The notes beneath the pieces are model-generated. The model ran no database searches, was not told where the DNA came from, and saw nothing but the letters and a program-made list of their open reading frames with translations. From assembly GCA_021107945.1 (NCBI GenBank), contig JAIORV010000109.1:1-56018 (forward strand): a stretch of DNA of 56,018 nt. The letters run 5' to 3'. The first letter of the stretch is position 1. Each line of letters opens with the position of its first letter. The position numbers and the translations under genes are program-made. Below, piece after piece: positions 6,608 through 16,083 of this stretch. The DNA is from Vulcanimicrobiota bacterium (GTDB lineage: Bacteria; Vulcanimicrobiota; JAJTBE01).

Positions 6608-8964
6608 TGGCGGTAAAAATCAAAGAAGGATTCAAGGTTGTTGGGAAATCGGTGCAGAAAGTTGACGGTTTTTCACTTGCATGTGGAAAGGCGAAATTCG
6701 TGGATGATTTCGACCTCCCGGGGTGTCTTTACTGTAAAATTTTAACAAGCCCGCATGCCCATGCAAGGATTAAAAGCATAGATGCTACAGAAGCTTTGAA
6801 GATTCCGGGAGTTATCACAGTGATGACTCATGAGGATGTCCCGAGGATAGCGCACACAACAGCAGGGCAGGGCTATCCCGAGCCTTCACCATATGATACG
6901 TTTATTCTCGATAAGAAAGTACGTTTCGTGGGGGACCGCGTCTGTGCCGTAGCGGCGGAGACAAAAGAATCTGCGATTGAAGCTTTGAAACGCATAAAAG
7001 TTGAGTATGAAGTGCTTGAAGCTATACTTGATCCCAGGGAATCGATGAAAGAGGGCGCGCCTGTCATTCATGACGAGGAAGAGGCCAGGATGATTATCCC
7101 CGTGCCATACGACAAGGAGAAAAATCTCGCTTCTCACGCTGATTTTACCGTAGGCGACATGGAGAAAGGCTTCGAAGAGGCGGATGTGGTTTTTGAAAGA
7201 GAATATGAATCACATTATGCACAGCATTGCCCGATGGAGCCTCATATATGTGCGACATATCTTGACGAGAATAACAGACTTGTAATTATGACAAGTACAC
7301 AGGTTCCTTTCCACGTTCGCCGGATAGTTGCGGAAAGACTCCAATTGCCCATAAAGCGTGTCAGGGTAATCAAACCCCGGATAGGCGGTGGATTCGGTGC
7401 GAAGCAGGAAGTTCTGCTTGAGGATATATGCTCCGCTCTCACATTGAAAACCGGGCGCCCGGTGAAGTATGAGATGACAAGGAAGGAAGAATTCATGAGC
7501 TCCCGTACACGGCATCCCCAGATCCTGAAAATGAAAGTGGGCGCGAAAAAAGACGGGAAACTGACAGCAATATCAATGAAGGTTTTAATGAACACCGGCG
7601 CATATGGCTCCCACGCTCTGACTGTAGCTTGTAATACGGGAAGTAAAGTTTTGCCCCTTTATAATAAAGCCCTCAATGTCGAATTCTGGGCTGACAGCGT
7701 CTATACCAATTTGCCCGTTGGCGGGGCATATAGAGGTTACGGAGCGACACAGGGATATTTTGCGATGGAATGTATCCTTGATGAGATATCCCGGGAACTT
7801 GATATGGATCCCGTGGAATTAAGAAAAATTAACCATATAAAAACCGGCGAGTCCTCACCCGTATTTGCCGCCCTGGGAGAAGGAAAACCCGGAGTGGAAC
7901 AAAAAGTCGGGTCCTGCGGACTTGGCGCCTGCATTGAACGCGGGATGGAAGAATTCGATTGGGCGAAGAGGGAAGATCGTAAAAAAGAAGTGTCACCCGG
8001 CAAGAAACGGGGATCAGGGATGTGTATCCTCATGCAGGGATCATCCATTCCCGAGATTGATATGGGCGCGGCATCGATGAAAATGAACGAGGACGGCTCC
8101 TTCAACCTCAATGTCGGCGCAACTGATCTGGGAACAGGGAGTGATACAGTCCTTGCTCAGGTTGCCGCCGAGGTTCTGGAGATTCCGGTTGATGATATCA
8201 TCGTCTATTCATCCGACACGGATATGACGCCGTTTGATGTGGGTGCATATGCTTCAAGCACAACTTATCTCTCGGGTTACGCTGTCAAAAAATGTGCACA
8301 GAAGATAAAACGCCAGATATTGAAAGTTGCAGGTGAGATGCTGGAGAAAGATTCCTACGATCTTTACCTTGAAGACAAGAAAGTTCACGACTTTGACGGA
8401 AACTCGGTCACTTATAAAGAAATTGGAACGCGAGCTCTTTATGAGACGGATCAACATCAGATTGGTGCCATTGCATCACATATTTCCCACAAATCACCGC
8501 CGCCCTTTGCGGCACACTTTGCCGAGGTGGAAGTCGATACCGACACGGGAAAAACTGAAGTTCTAAGATATGTCTGTGCCATTGACTGTGGCACGGCGAT
8601 TCATCCAAGACTCGCCGAGGGACAATGCGAGGGAGCTCTTTTAAATGGCATAAGCTTCGCCCTGACGGAGGAATATGTGTTTAACAAGAAGGGGCGGATG
8701 ATGAACGCCGACTTTGGCTCCTATAAGATTTTCAGTACAGGCGATCTGCCGGAGATGAAGGTAATCCTGGTTCCTACATACGAGGTAACAGGCCCCTTCG
8801 GAGCAAAATCGGTCTCAGAGATCAATATAAACGGCCCGATGCCCGCAATAGGAAACGCCATATTCGACGCAGTTGGGATAAGATTGAAACATGCCCCCTT
8901 TACGCCGGAGAAAGTATTGATGGGAATTTTGGAACAGAAGGAAAAGGAAGCAGTCCCTGTATAA
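6607..8964 (+). CDS. Molybdenum hydroxylase Moco-binding catalytic subunit (XdhA/CoxL family)
   Basis: Catalytic subunit (785 aa) that hydroxylates an N-heterocycle or aldehyde at a Mo=S centre with the molybdopterin cofactor. Landmarks: HAHARIKSID in the N-terminal alpha/beta hammerhead, GGGFGAKQE (about residue 260), the substrate loop GGAYRGYGATQGYFAME (about 375), GATDLGTGSDTVLAQ (about 505), and GPFGAKSVSEININGP near the C-terminus, whose Glu is the expected base. The active-site loop is AYRGYG, not the AYxCSFR of form I CO dehydrogenase, so a purine-, nicotinate- or aldehyde-type substrate is more likely. The specific substrate cannot be read from sequence. Last gene of the operon; a strong hairpin follows. 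Another [2Fe-2S] subunit is encoded at 31041-31526. Confidence 0.94.
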   Translation: MAVKIKEGFKVVGKSVQKVDGFSLACGKAKFVDDFDLPGCLYCKILTSPHAHARIKSIDATEALKIPGVITVMTHEDVPRIAHTTAGQGYPEPSPYDTFILDKKVRFVGDRVCAVAAETKESAIEALKRIKVEYEVLEAILDPRESMKEGAPVIHDEEEARMIIPVPYDKEKNLASHADFTVGDMEKGFEEADVVFEREYESHYAQHCPMEPHICATYLDENNRLVIMTSTQVPFHVRRIVAERLQLPIKRVRVIKPRIGGGFGAKQEVLLEDICSALTLKTGRPVKYEMTRKEEFMSSRTRHPQILKMKVGAKKDGKLTAISMKVLMNTGAYGSHALTVACNTGSKVLPLYNKALNVEFWADSVYTNLPVGGAYRGYGATQGYFAMECILDEISRELDMDPVELRKINHIKTGESSPVFAALGEGKPGVEQKVGSCGLGACIERGMEEFDWAKREDRKKEVSPGKKRGSGMCILMQGSSIPEIDMGAASMKMNEDGSFNLNVGATDLGTGSDTVLAQVAAEVLEIPVDDIIVYSSDTDMTPFDVGAYASSTTYLSGYAVKKCAQKIKRQILKVAGEMLEKDSYDLYLEDKKVHDFDGNSVTYKEIGTRALYETDQHQIGAIASHISHKSPPPFAAHFAEVEVDTDTGKTEVLRYVCAIDCGTAIHPRLAEGQCEGALLNGISFALTEEYVFNKKGRMMNADFGSYKIFSTGDLPEMKVILVPTYEVTGPFGAKSVSEININGPMPAIGNAIFDAVGIRLKHAPFTPEKVLMGILEQKEKEAVPV

Positions 8965-8996
8965 TCCTGAAGTATTCAAATTAAAAAGACTTTATA

Positions 8997-9032
8997 TTGC
9001 AGATTTCACCTAAAATGAAATCTGCAATTTTA
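8997..9032 (+). terminator. Rho-independent terminator of the molybdenum hydroxylase operon
   Basis: TTGCAGATTTCA and TGAAATCTGCAA form a perfect 12-bp stem around a 7-base loop, followed by TTTTAT, 33 bases after the large-subunit stop. It also lies just beyond the 3' end of the opposing GspF-like gene. Confidence 0.85.
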
Positions 9033-9039
9033 TATGGTG

Positions 9040-10068
9040 TTACATAATATTCGACGGAACCATATATATAGGATAAAAAAGCGCGGCGGCAATTAATCCT
9101 GTCAAAGCGCCCATTATCAATATAAGGGTGGGCTCCACGGCTTTCAAAGTTCCCATTGTCTCCCACTCCAACTGTCTTTCGAAATTGTTGGCGATTTCAA
9201 GCATCTCCAGGGGTAATTTCTCGTTTTTCTCCCCCGCTTTCACCAGGGAAAGGAAGGTGCCGGTAAAAAACATCTCTTTTTCCATGGCGGTTGAAAGCAA
9301 ATCCCCCCTGGCGACATCCCCGCGAATCCTGTGAAGAATATTTCTGATTGCCAGGATATCGATTGTCTTTGCCGTTTGTTCCAGCGCCGATACAACAGTC
9401 ATACCTCCCTGGAGCATGAATCCCATTGAACGGGCGATTCTCACCAGATATGCCTTGCGAATAAGGTTACCGATGAGAGGTATATTAAATAATAATGAGT
9501 TGCCGGGTAATTTGTTTGTAAACATCATAATATTAATAGTGACCACCAAAACAAATAGAAAAATTAAAAACAAAGGATTGAAGATAAAATAAGAAATCGG
9601 GGGAATATGCGACAAAGCTGATGGATTCACATTGCCGTAATGTCCGGATAGAGCTTTTTTCATCACAGGAAATACGAAGAAAAAAGTTGCAAGGACAACA
9701 AGAAATATAAAATTCAAGATAAGAGTGGGATAAAGGGAGGCCGCTTTTACCTTTTTCTTTGCCCTCTCGGCATCTTCGAGATACCCGGCAAGCTCATTGA
9801 GGGCCTGTGGGAGATTTTCCGTCAATTCCGCGGCGGAAACCATCTCGGAATAATATTCGGGGAAAATATGGGGGTATGAACGAAGCGCCGACGAGAAAGA
9901 CTCTCCCCTGCGGGTTTTATCTTCCATAACTCCCACTGCTTGTTTTAGTTCCCTGTTTTGTATATCCCACTTTATGTTGCGAAGTATATCGGGCATGGGA
10001 GCACCCGTTGCGGTGAGATAATAAAGGTGTTGTGTGAATAATACAAGATCGCGCCCGCTAACCATCAT
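9040..10068 (-). CDS. Type II secretion / type IV pilus inner-membrane protein GspF/PilC family
   Basis: GspF/PilC proteins are the polytopic inner-membrane platform of type II secretion and type IV pili, linking ATPase and pseudopilin assembly. The 342-aa product has two T2SSF domains: N-terminal LTATGAPMPDILRNI...GESFSSALRSYPHIFPEYYSEM and, after two TM helices (about 110-185), the repeat MLQGGMTVVSALEQTA...GDLLSTAMEKEMFFTGTFLSLV, ending with a third TM segment. Two ATGs (10068, 10065) follow AAGGAG; the second has the better spacing. It overlaps the upstream membrane-protein gene by 11 bases. No GspE ATPase or pseudopilin is nearby, so it is an orphan here. Confidence 0.88.
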   Translation of the reverse strand: MMVSGRDLVLFTQHLYYLTATGAPMPDILRNIKWDIQNRELKQAVGVMEDKTRRGESFSSALRSYPHIFPEYYSEMVSAAELTENLPQALNELAGYLEDAERAKKKVKAASLYPTLILNFIFLVVLATFFFVFPVMKKALSGHYGNVNPSALSHIPPISYFIFNPLFLIFLFVLVVTINIMMFTNKLPGNSLLFNIPLIGNLIRKAYLVRIARSMGFMLQGGMTVVSALEQTAKTIDILAIRNILHRIRGDVARGDLLSTAMEKEMFFTGTFLSLVKAGEKNEKLPLEMLEIANNFERQLEWETMGTLKAVEPTLILIMGALTGLIAAALFYPIYMVPSNIM

Positions 10069-10519
10069 CAGGCTCCTTTGCCGATGTTTCTTCTTCTACA
10101 TGCTCTTTTTTAGCTTCCACTTCTTTTGTCTGGACTTTTGTTTCTTGCTCCTTTTCGGACTTTTCCTTTTCAATTAGTTGATCATAACATTTTACTGCCG
10201 TTTTCATCTCGCAGCGTCCCATTGTATAAAAAATTGGAAAGAAAAGAGCAATTATCAAGCCCATCATAACATAACCCAGGCGACGCATAATATGAACTTC
10301 ATACCACTGCATATTCCTGTTAAGCTCTTCGTGGTTGAGAAGAGATAAAACACCGGGAGACGATATCTTATATTCCATCATAAGTCTGTATATTGCAGAG
10401 ATATTGACAGCGATAAAAATGACTGTGAAAATCAATAAAATTACAAATATAATATTGTTAAGCTTGTCCCATTTCTTGAAGCTTTCTATTCTTACGATTT
10501 CTTTTTTCTCTAGTTCCAT
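10058..10519 (-). CDS. Small two-TM membrane protein upstream of GspF-like gene
   Basis: Unrecognised 153-aa protein. ATG 10519 is chosen because GGGGG sits 7 bases upstream; the longer frame adds a segment without that site. Layout: short charged N-terminus (MELEKKEIVRIESFKKWDKL), TM helix (IIFVILLIFTVIFIAVNISA), loop with LLNHEELNRNMQWYEVHIMRR, second TM helix (YVMMGLIIALFFPIFYTMG), then a Lys/Glu-rich cytoplasmic tail of about 55 residues. It overlaps the GspF-like gene, so a shared membrane role is an inference from coupling only. Confidence 0.7.
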   Translation of the reverse strand: MELEKKEIVRIESFKKWDKLNNIIFVILLIFTVIFIAVNISAIYRLMMEYKISSPGVLSLLNHEELNRNMQWYEVHIMRRLGYVMMGLIIALFFPIFYTMGRCEMKTAVKCYDQLIEKEKSEKEQETKVQTKEVEAKKEHVEEETSAKEPDDG

Positions 10520-10626
10520 CAAATTTCCCCCGGCTTTTTTAATTGGTATCCATTCACCGTAAACACTACAAATGTGATGTATAGCAATTTGCAATATTAT
10601 TAGTTGCGGGACAAGTTGTATTGCTT

Positions 10627-10725
10627 TGTGGGAACCTTCCTGAAAGAAAGTTCTCAGCTTTAAGCCGCTGAAGCGGCTTGTTGTAAAGATGCCTTCCCCT
10701 AAGCCGCTTCAGCGGCTTAACGCGG
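10627..10725. repeat. Double-palindrome REP-like element, copy 1
   Basis: Contains TAAGCCGCTGAAGCGGCTTG (10661-10680) and AAGCCGCTTCAGCGGCTT (about 10701-10718), preceded by GTGGGAA and GAAAGAAAGTTCTCAGC. The whole unit recurs in inverted orientation at about 37589-37690, with the same flanking words. The two hairpins could also stall transcription between the neighbouring genes. Confidence 0.85.
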
Positions 10726-10742
10726 TAAAAGGTTACTTTAAA

Positions 10743-11957
10743 TCAATTATCCTCGTTTTCATTCCTTCCCGATGGAGAATATGTTCCCCGGAAGAAAATG
10801 TCCGAGATACATGTGTCGTTATAATTGGACCCCTGATAGACCGACTGGATAATCAGCTTGAAATGCCCGGTTATTACGGGAGGGCTGACATCAAACCACT
10901 GGATCTCGCCCATATCTTTTAACTCTATTTTCTTCCTTGTTCCATCGGAAAATTCAATTATGGCGGTCTTTACCCGGTTGTTTTTCCTGAATAAATCCTC
11001 CGATTTCGTATATCCATTCCTTATTCCAAATTTTTCAAGATAAAAAAGTCTTGATTTGCCTTGTTTGTTTTTTTCACTGAGGTTAAAGGAGAGCCATTCT
11101 CCCTTTCCATATCCACCGGCGCCTTCAACCCAAGCCGTGGTTTTGTCCCCGTCAAATGCATTTACAGGGGCATAATCTTTTATGGGGGCAAGTGTGGATG
11201 AGGATTTTATCTCCTGTTTTGTAATGTCATTCTTTTTCTTGTGGAAAAAGGATGAAAACATATTCTTCCCCCACATCTCGAAAACAATATCCTGTGTCGG
11301 CTCAAGATTAATCCAACTCCATTCGAATTTTCCGTAGCTTTTAATATAGCCAACGGGAGAAGCTCGATATATATCAACTTCATTGGGATTATAGTCCATA
11401 TAGATCTTTGCATTTCCGATAGGACCTTTCCAGTATTTACCCGTTGAAAGAAGATACCTGGAATAGTGGTATGGATCATACCAGCTTTCCGTGTAAGGCT
11501 GTGACGGAGAAAATCTGTATCTCACAGTTACCGCCAGAATTTCCTTTTCAGGGATTTTTGCACTCCAGGTGTACCATAGAGTATAATTTCCATCCTTGTG
11601 TTGCTTGTCCGAGAGCTTTGTCCTTTTTCCGTTCAATAAAACATTGAATCCCCAGGGTTTTTGATAATATGGATTGTTTTTCGACGGGGTGGGGAAGGGG
11701 AAGCCCATCTCCAATTCCGTTTCCGGTCCCGTGTTTTTTAATATGAAATGCGCTTCCACGAGTAAATCCCTGATGGGTTTGAAACGACTCTTTTGTGAGT
11801 CAATTACTCTTATGGTAACATCTTGCGAAAGCATCATAACCTGATCATTTTTAATTGGGACGATGGTTGAGCCTATCCCTCTTATTGGGGCTATATCACA
11901 ATATGCCGGTATGGAGAGAATAAAAAACAGCAACAAAATACAAGCTGTGAATTTCAT
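10743..11957 (-). CDS. Secreted protein with C-terminal NADase-type/discoidin-like domain (paralogue A)
   Basis: 404 aa with a clear signal peptide (MKFTACILLLFFILSIPAYC). The middle (about 30-230) is a beta-rich domain beginning IAPIRGIGSTIVPIKNDQV and containing a MGFPFPTP-type motif, reminiscent of domains describing surface fields such as DUF4424, but I cannot assign it. From about 255 a discoidin-like fold of the NADase-type glycan-binding kind is visible: NAFDGDKTTAWVEGAGGYG, GEWLSFNLSE, KFGIRNGYTKS, then VYQGSNYNDTCISDIFF. The same C-terminal signature is in the proteins at 26849-28123 and 50596-51663. Probably exported and carbohydrate-binding; the ligand is unknown. Confidence 0.8.
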   Translation of the reverse strand: MKFTACILLLFFILSIPAYCDIAPIRGIGSTIVPIKNDQVMMLSQDVTIRVIDSQKSRFKPIRDLLVEAHFILKNTGPETELEMGFPFPTPSKNNPYYQKPWGFNVLLNGKRTKLSDKQHKDGNYTLWYTWSAKIPEKEILAVTVRYRFSPSQPYTESWYDPYHYSRYLLSTGKYWKGPIGNAKIYMDYNPNEVDIYRASPVGYIKSYGKFEWSWINLEPTQDIVFEMWGKNMFSSFFHKKKNDITKQEIKSSSTLAPIKDYAPVNAFDGDKTTAWVEGAGGYGKGEWLSFNLSEKNKQGKSRLFYLEKFGIRNGYTKSEDLFRKNNRVKTAIIEFSDGTRKKIELKDMGEIQWFDVSPPVITGHFKLIIQSVYQGSNYNDTCISDIFFRGTYSPSGRNENEDN

Positions 11958-11994
11958 AATGACATATTTCTCCTTTTTGCATTATTTGCTGAAT

Positions 11995-14900
11995 TTATTT
12001 CGGGAGTCTATTGAGGGCGATGTACTTGCCAAAATCTATTTTGGCCGATTCTATGTCTCCCTTTTTTTCATAGGCTACTCCTCTGTTGAGGTGAGCTTCA
12101 CCCTTATAGGGATCAAGTTCGATTGCTTTGGAATAAGACGAAATGGCCTTGTCAAGTTTTCCCAGTTCTATATATGCATTTGCTAAATAAAGATGTGCAT
12201 TTACAAACCCCGGGTCTTTTTTCAAAGCTTTTCTCAAGTCCCTCATCGCTTTCTTAATCTTGCCGGTTTCCAGGTAAGCATGGCCTCTCAAGGTATAGCC
12301 TTCGGCCTCAAGTGGTGTTTCTTTTATTAGTCTGGTGAAGTCTTTTATTGCCTCATTGAACTTATCGGTTTGCAAATAGAGCTCTCCTCTCTGCGAGAGA
12401 GCCATTGAAAAATCAAGTCCATCTTCAATCACTCTTGTCAGATCCTTGAGCGCTTTATCATGCTGCCCCATTTGCTTGTATGTTACACCGCGGTTAACAT
12501 AGAAATCGTAATCTTCGGGATCCAGTTGAATGGACTTGCTGAAGTCACGAATCGCCATTTTATAATCTTTTAATAAGAAGTGAGCGTTTCCCCGTTGAAA
12601 GTAAAAAAATGAATCCTGTGGTTCAATTTTAATCGCATTTGAGTATTCATCAATCGCTCTTTCATATTCTTTCAATTCTATATATGCATTTCCCCTGTTT
12701 AGATATGCCTCGGGATCGTTGAGGTTTATTTTTATAGCCATACTAAAATCTTTTATGGCTTTTTGTGGTTTTTCCATTTCCATGTAAACCATGCCTCGCA
12801 ACAGCCAGGCCTCCGAATTTTTATGTTGTTTTTCCACCACCCTGCCAAGGTCTTCAAGAGCTTTTTCAAGTTCACCGATTTCAAGGGCGGCTTTTCCATG
12901 TAACATGAGCAATGTCGGGTCATCGCGTTTCACTGTGAGAACCAGGTCAAGGTCTCCATATGCCACCTCGTAATTTTCGCTCTCGATAGCGCATCTGCCT
13001 CGAAGAAGTCTGGCCACAAGATTGTCAGGATCCATGTTGAGAATATTATTGCATATTCCATAAGCCTTTGTATAATTTGCCGCCTGGAGACTGTCTTTTG
13101 CCTCCATAAGTAATTGAGCGGTGGCTTGTCGAATACTCGCTCTTTCTTCCGCCGATGGGGGAGCGAATTCCTCATCTTCTCCCTTTTTATGAGTTGCCGA
13201 TATCTCTTCAGCTTTGAATTTTTCCTTGTTTCCAAGTCTTTCAGTCGCCGGCTCTTCGTTTACTTTCTCGGTGAAATTGATCGCGGGGACTTCAATCTCG
13301 AAATCCTCTTCCGTCTCTTTCTTTTCAATAACTTCTTCCTTAATCTCTTTTTCATGTCCCCCGGCAGGAAGAATAAGAGGTACAGGGGTTTTGGAGTCCG
13401 GGGTTATTGCAGCTTTTTCGGGCAAAGTTTCATCTTCAAATTCTTCGCTGTCAGTTGTATGTTCAATACCTTTTCCTGACGGTGTAAACTCCATTTCTTC
13501 CGCTATATCGGGAACATCTATTGTGGGCTTAATTTCAAACAAGCTTGCTTTTTTCTGTACCCGTTCTTCCTCGGTTATCACCAATTCGAGAGAGTCACCT
13601 TCTGCGGCTATAGGTGCTGTTGCCTCTTCTTCTTCAACGGCCGCCGGCTCAGGTTTTTCTTCAGGCAGATCTTCTTCGACAGGAGTTTCAAGTTCCGGAG
13701 TCGGTTTAAATTCTTCTTCTTCTATCTCTTCTTCTATCTCTTCCTCAATATCTTCCCCCGGCAATTCTTCAATAATTTCTTCAATTTCTTCGTATTCTTC
13801 CAATACCTCAGGCTCAAATATTTCTTCTATTTCTTCTATTTCTTCTATTTCTTCTTTTTCAATTGTATCTTCAAAAACCGGGGATTCTTCTTCCAGGTAA
13901 GCGATTGGCTCCTGTTCCGGCTCTTCTATCCCCTCTTCATCCTCAATTTCTTCCTGTTCCGTTTCTTCAATGTAAGCCGCTTCCCCCTCCATCTGGGAGG
14001 GAATGCTTACATATTCGCCTTCCATTGTTTCTATAAGGTCTTCAAATTCTTCCCTGGGCTCATACACTTCTTTTTCCACATATTTTTCCGCAAGATCGGG
14101 AACATATTCTCCCATTGATTCAGGGATGTATCCCTGATATGCTTTTTCTCCCACTTCAACTAATTCTTGTTCCAGCTCTTCTTGATATGTTTCCTCATGC
14201 TGGGTCTCCCATCTTGACGACGCAGTTCTTGATCCTTTCAATATCTTGCTGGATTTCCCCCTGGGCTGATAAATCGTTTCTGTTACCTTTACAAGCGGCT
14301 CTTTTGATGATTTTTTCTCGGTGGGTTTCATCAATACCGTTTCAGTTGCTCTTTCAATTATCGGAGGCTTTTTTGGAAGCACGATAGTATTATCATCCCA
14401 TTGTGGCACCACTTTCTCCGCCTGCCTTACGGGAGTTGCCTTTTCCCTGGGCGCCAACGCTTCGATCTCCGGTATTGTCGGTTCTGTTTCCGGAGATATC
14501 TGTTGAATTTTTTCAATAGCAAGTTTATTCGCTTCATCGATGAGGTGGGCATTGAAAAAACAAGTGTGAGCAAGTGTCACATTATCTTCTCTCAAATATT
14601 TAAGTCCCTCTTCATACCATATTCGGGATTCCAGTTTCCTGGAGAACTGTTCCGGGATTCCCCATCCCAATTGATATCCATCGAGAAGTCCTCTCATCAT
14701 AGGTGTGATTGTGCCCTTTATAATGGAATTCTTCACAAGGGATTCATACTTGCGAACGACTTTTAAATCTATGTAGTCTGATGTAATTCCTAACTCTCTC
14801 CTGATATTATCCTCGAGGTTGCGGGCGAGAGTCTCCGGAATTTGGAAATGTTTCCTGAGGAATTCCAGTTTCCCCCTTTCCTCATCGGAAAGAATTCTGT

Positions 14901-15882
14901 CGTTCCAGGCAACCTGTAAGAGTTCACGGAAGATTCCAATTGTCTCATCTGAGACTTCCATCTTTGAATTACCGATAAATGAGTCCATGACATCGTGGAA
15001 ATCAATCAGGAGTCGATCCGGGCGGAATCTTTCCCTGCATTGGAAGCAGTAATAATCCATTTCGTCCCCATATTGGTACCTGAGGAAATAGACTTCATTT
15101 TTATTATGGGTGGAACATCTATGTGCTGTTATAAACGGGTGAAGGCAAAACTGTGGGATCATTCCTTCGTTTGTGACTTTGAAAAGATACATCTTCCTGT
15201 TTCTCTCGGGTAGTGGACTGTCGCTCAAGTATCTTGTGCGTGTAGGCGCAATTCCCGAAAAAATATCCAGGGTGTGATCATATTGATAACCTTCGAGAGT
15301 AATCTGTGAAACGTATGCCAAAGTATAATCCTTGAAGAACTCAATTCTTTCCAGGATCTCCCGGAAAACAGGTATCAGTATTTCCACGGCTTTTGCATGT
15401 ATTTTCCCCGTTTTTTTACTGGTCTGTGAAGTATATCTATTAAAATCCTCGAAGAAGCGGGCGATGGTAATATCTTTAATCTTCCTGGCGGAAGTGGGTT
15501 CTTCCAGCATGAAATATACAGCGTCTCTGACTCTGGCAAGATTTGGGTCCGGCGAATAATAAAAAATACGGATATTTTCCACCAGCGGGTCCTTCAATGT
15601 GGCCAGGCTTTCGATCAGAGTGGCAAGTAAGTCTGTCCAATTCGAAAAAATCGGATTCTTGAGAGTTACTTCCAGCTTTTTTTTCAGAGGAGCGTTTAAA
15701 TGTCGATGATGAATCGCCAGTCCAAGAAGAGAGTAATTCAGCATTTTTAAAATACAATCATATAAATCAATGAGTCTGTTGAACTTGTGAGGCATTTCCT
15801 CCGGATATACAATGCTTTCGATATTTTGGTATGTCGCGGCAATAGGATATGGATAAGAGAATTTGATAAGGTTTTCCAGCAT
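11995..15882 (-). CDS. Large zinc-ribbon / TerB-like / acidic / TPR protein
   Basis: A 1295-aa multidomain protein. Start at ATG 15882 is supported by GGGGG 7 bases upstream; the longer frame is an extension without that site. Domains: N-terminal helical region (about 1-230, with FEDFNRYTSQTSKKTGKIHA); a C/H...C-x2-C zinc-ribbon (RCSTH ... YCFQCRERF, about 250-285); a TerB-like helical motif (VAWNDRILSDEERGKLEFLR, about 335-355); a Glu/Ile/Val-rich acidic linker (about 495-890); and about ten TPRs to the C-terminus (for example AYLNRGNAYIELKEYERAID). No signal peptide, so probably cytoplasmic. Such scaffolds often accompany bacterial Ser/Thr kinases like the one at 93-1418, but no direct link is visible. 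Confidence 0.85.
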   Translation of the reverse strand: MLENLIKFSYPYPIAATYQNIESIVYPEEMPHKFNRLIDLYDCILKMLNYSLLGLAIHHRHLNAPLKKKLEVTLKNPIFSNWTDLLATLIESLATLKDPLVENIRIFYYSPDPNLARVRDAVYFMLEEPTSARKIKDITIARFFEDFNRYTSQTSKKTGKIHAKAVEILIPVFREILERIEFFKDYTLAYVSQITLEGYQYDHTLDIFSGIAPTRTRYLSDSPLPERNRKMYLFKVTNEGMIPQFCLHPFITAHRCSTHNKNEVYFLRYQYGDEMDYYCFQCRERFRPDRLLIDFHDVMDSFIGNSKMEVSDETIGIFRELLQVAWNDRILSDEERGKLEFLRKHFQIPETLARNLEDNIRRELGITSDYIDLKVVRKYESLVKNSIIKGTITPMMRGLLDGYQLGWGIPEQFSRKLESRIWYEEGLKYLREDNVTLAHTCFFNAHLIDEANKLAIEKIQQISPETEPTIPEIEALAPREKATPVRQAEKVVPQWDDNTIVLPKKPPIIERATETVLMKPTEKKSSKEPLVKVTETIYQPRGKSSKILKGSRTASSRWETQHEETYQEELEQELVEVGEKAYQGYIPESMGEYVPDLAEKYVEKEVYEPREEFEDLIETMEGEYVSIPSQMEGEAAYIEETEQEEIEDEEGIEEPEQEPIAYLEEESPVFEDTIEKEEIEEIEEIEEIFEPEVLEEYEEIEEIIEELPGEDIEEEIEEEIEEEEFKPTPELETPVEEDLPEEKPEPAAVEEEEATAPIAAEGDSLELVITEEERVQKKASLFEIKPTIDVPDIAEEMEFTPSGKGIEHTTDSEEFEDETLPEKAAITPDSKTPVPLILPAGGHEKEIKEEVIEKKETEEDFEIEVPAINFTEKVNEEPATERLGNKEKFKAEEISATHKKGEDEEFAPPSAEERASIRQATAQLLMEAKDSLQAANYTKAYGICNNILNMDPDNLVARLLRGRCAIESENYEVAYGDLDLVLTVKRDDPTLLMLHGKAALEIGELEKALEDLGRVVEKQHKNSEAWLLRGMVYMEMEKPQKAIKDFSMAIKINLNDPEAYLNRGNAYIELKEYERAIDEYSNAIKIEPQDSFFYFQRGNAHFLLKDYKMAIRDFSKSIQLDPEDYDFYVNRGVTYKQMGQHDKALKDLTRVIEDGLDFSMALSQRGELYLQTDKFNEAIKDFTRLIKETPLEAEGYTLRGHAYLETGKIKKAMRDLRKALKKDPGFVNAHLYLANAYIELGKLDKAISSYSKAIELDPYKGEAHLNRGVAYEKKGDIESAKIDFGKYIALNRLPK

Positions 15883-16083
15883 AAATATTCCCCCTGGATT
15901 TTTTTTAAACACAAAACTTGCAGGTGAGAAAACTCCCTGCACAAAATAAAAGTTCATCAAAGACCTCTCTTTTCCCTTTCCGTCATAAATAAAGTTTTAA
16001 TTTAACATGTGAATGGAAGGAAATGTTTAAACCTTGCAAGTATATTAGGCATGAGAAACTGTAATCGGAGCATGGAGGCTCGA

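Noticed and set aside
13214-13900. Long plus-strand frame with a Ser-rich 228-aa product
   Set aside because: It is the antisense of the Glu-rich linker of the TPR protein; GAA/GAG codons read backwards give TTC/CTC/TCT, hence the Ser/Phe bias.
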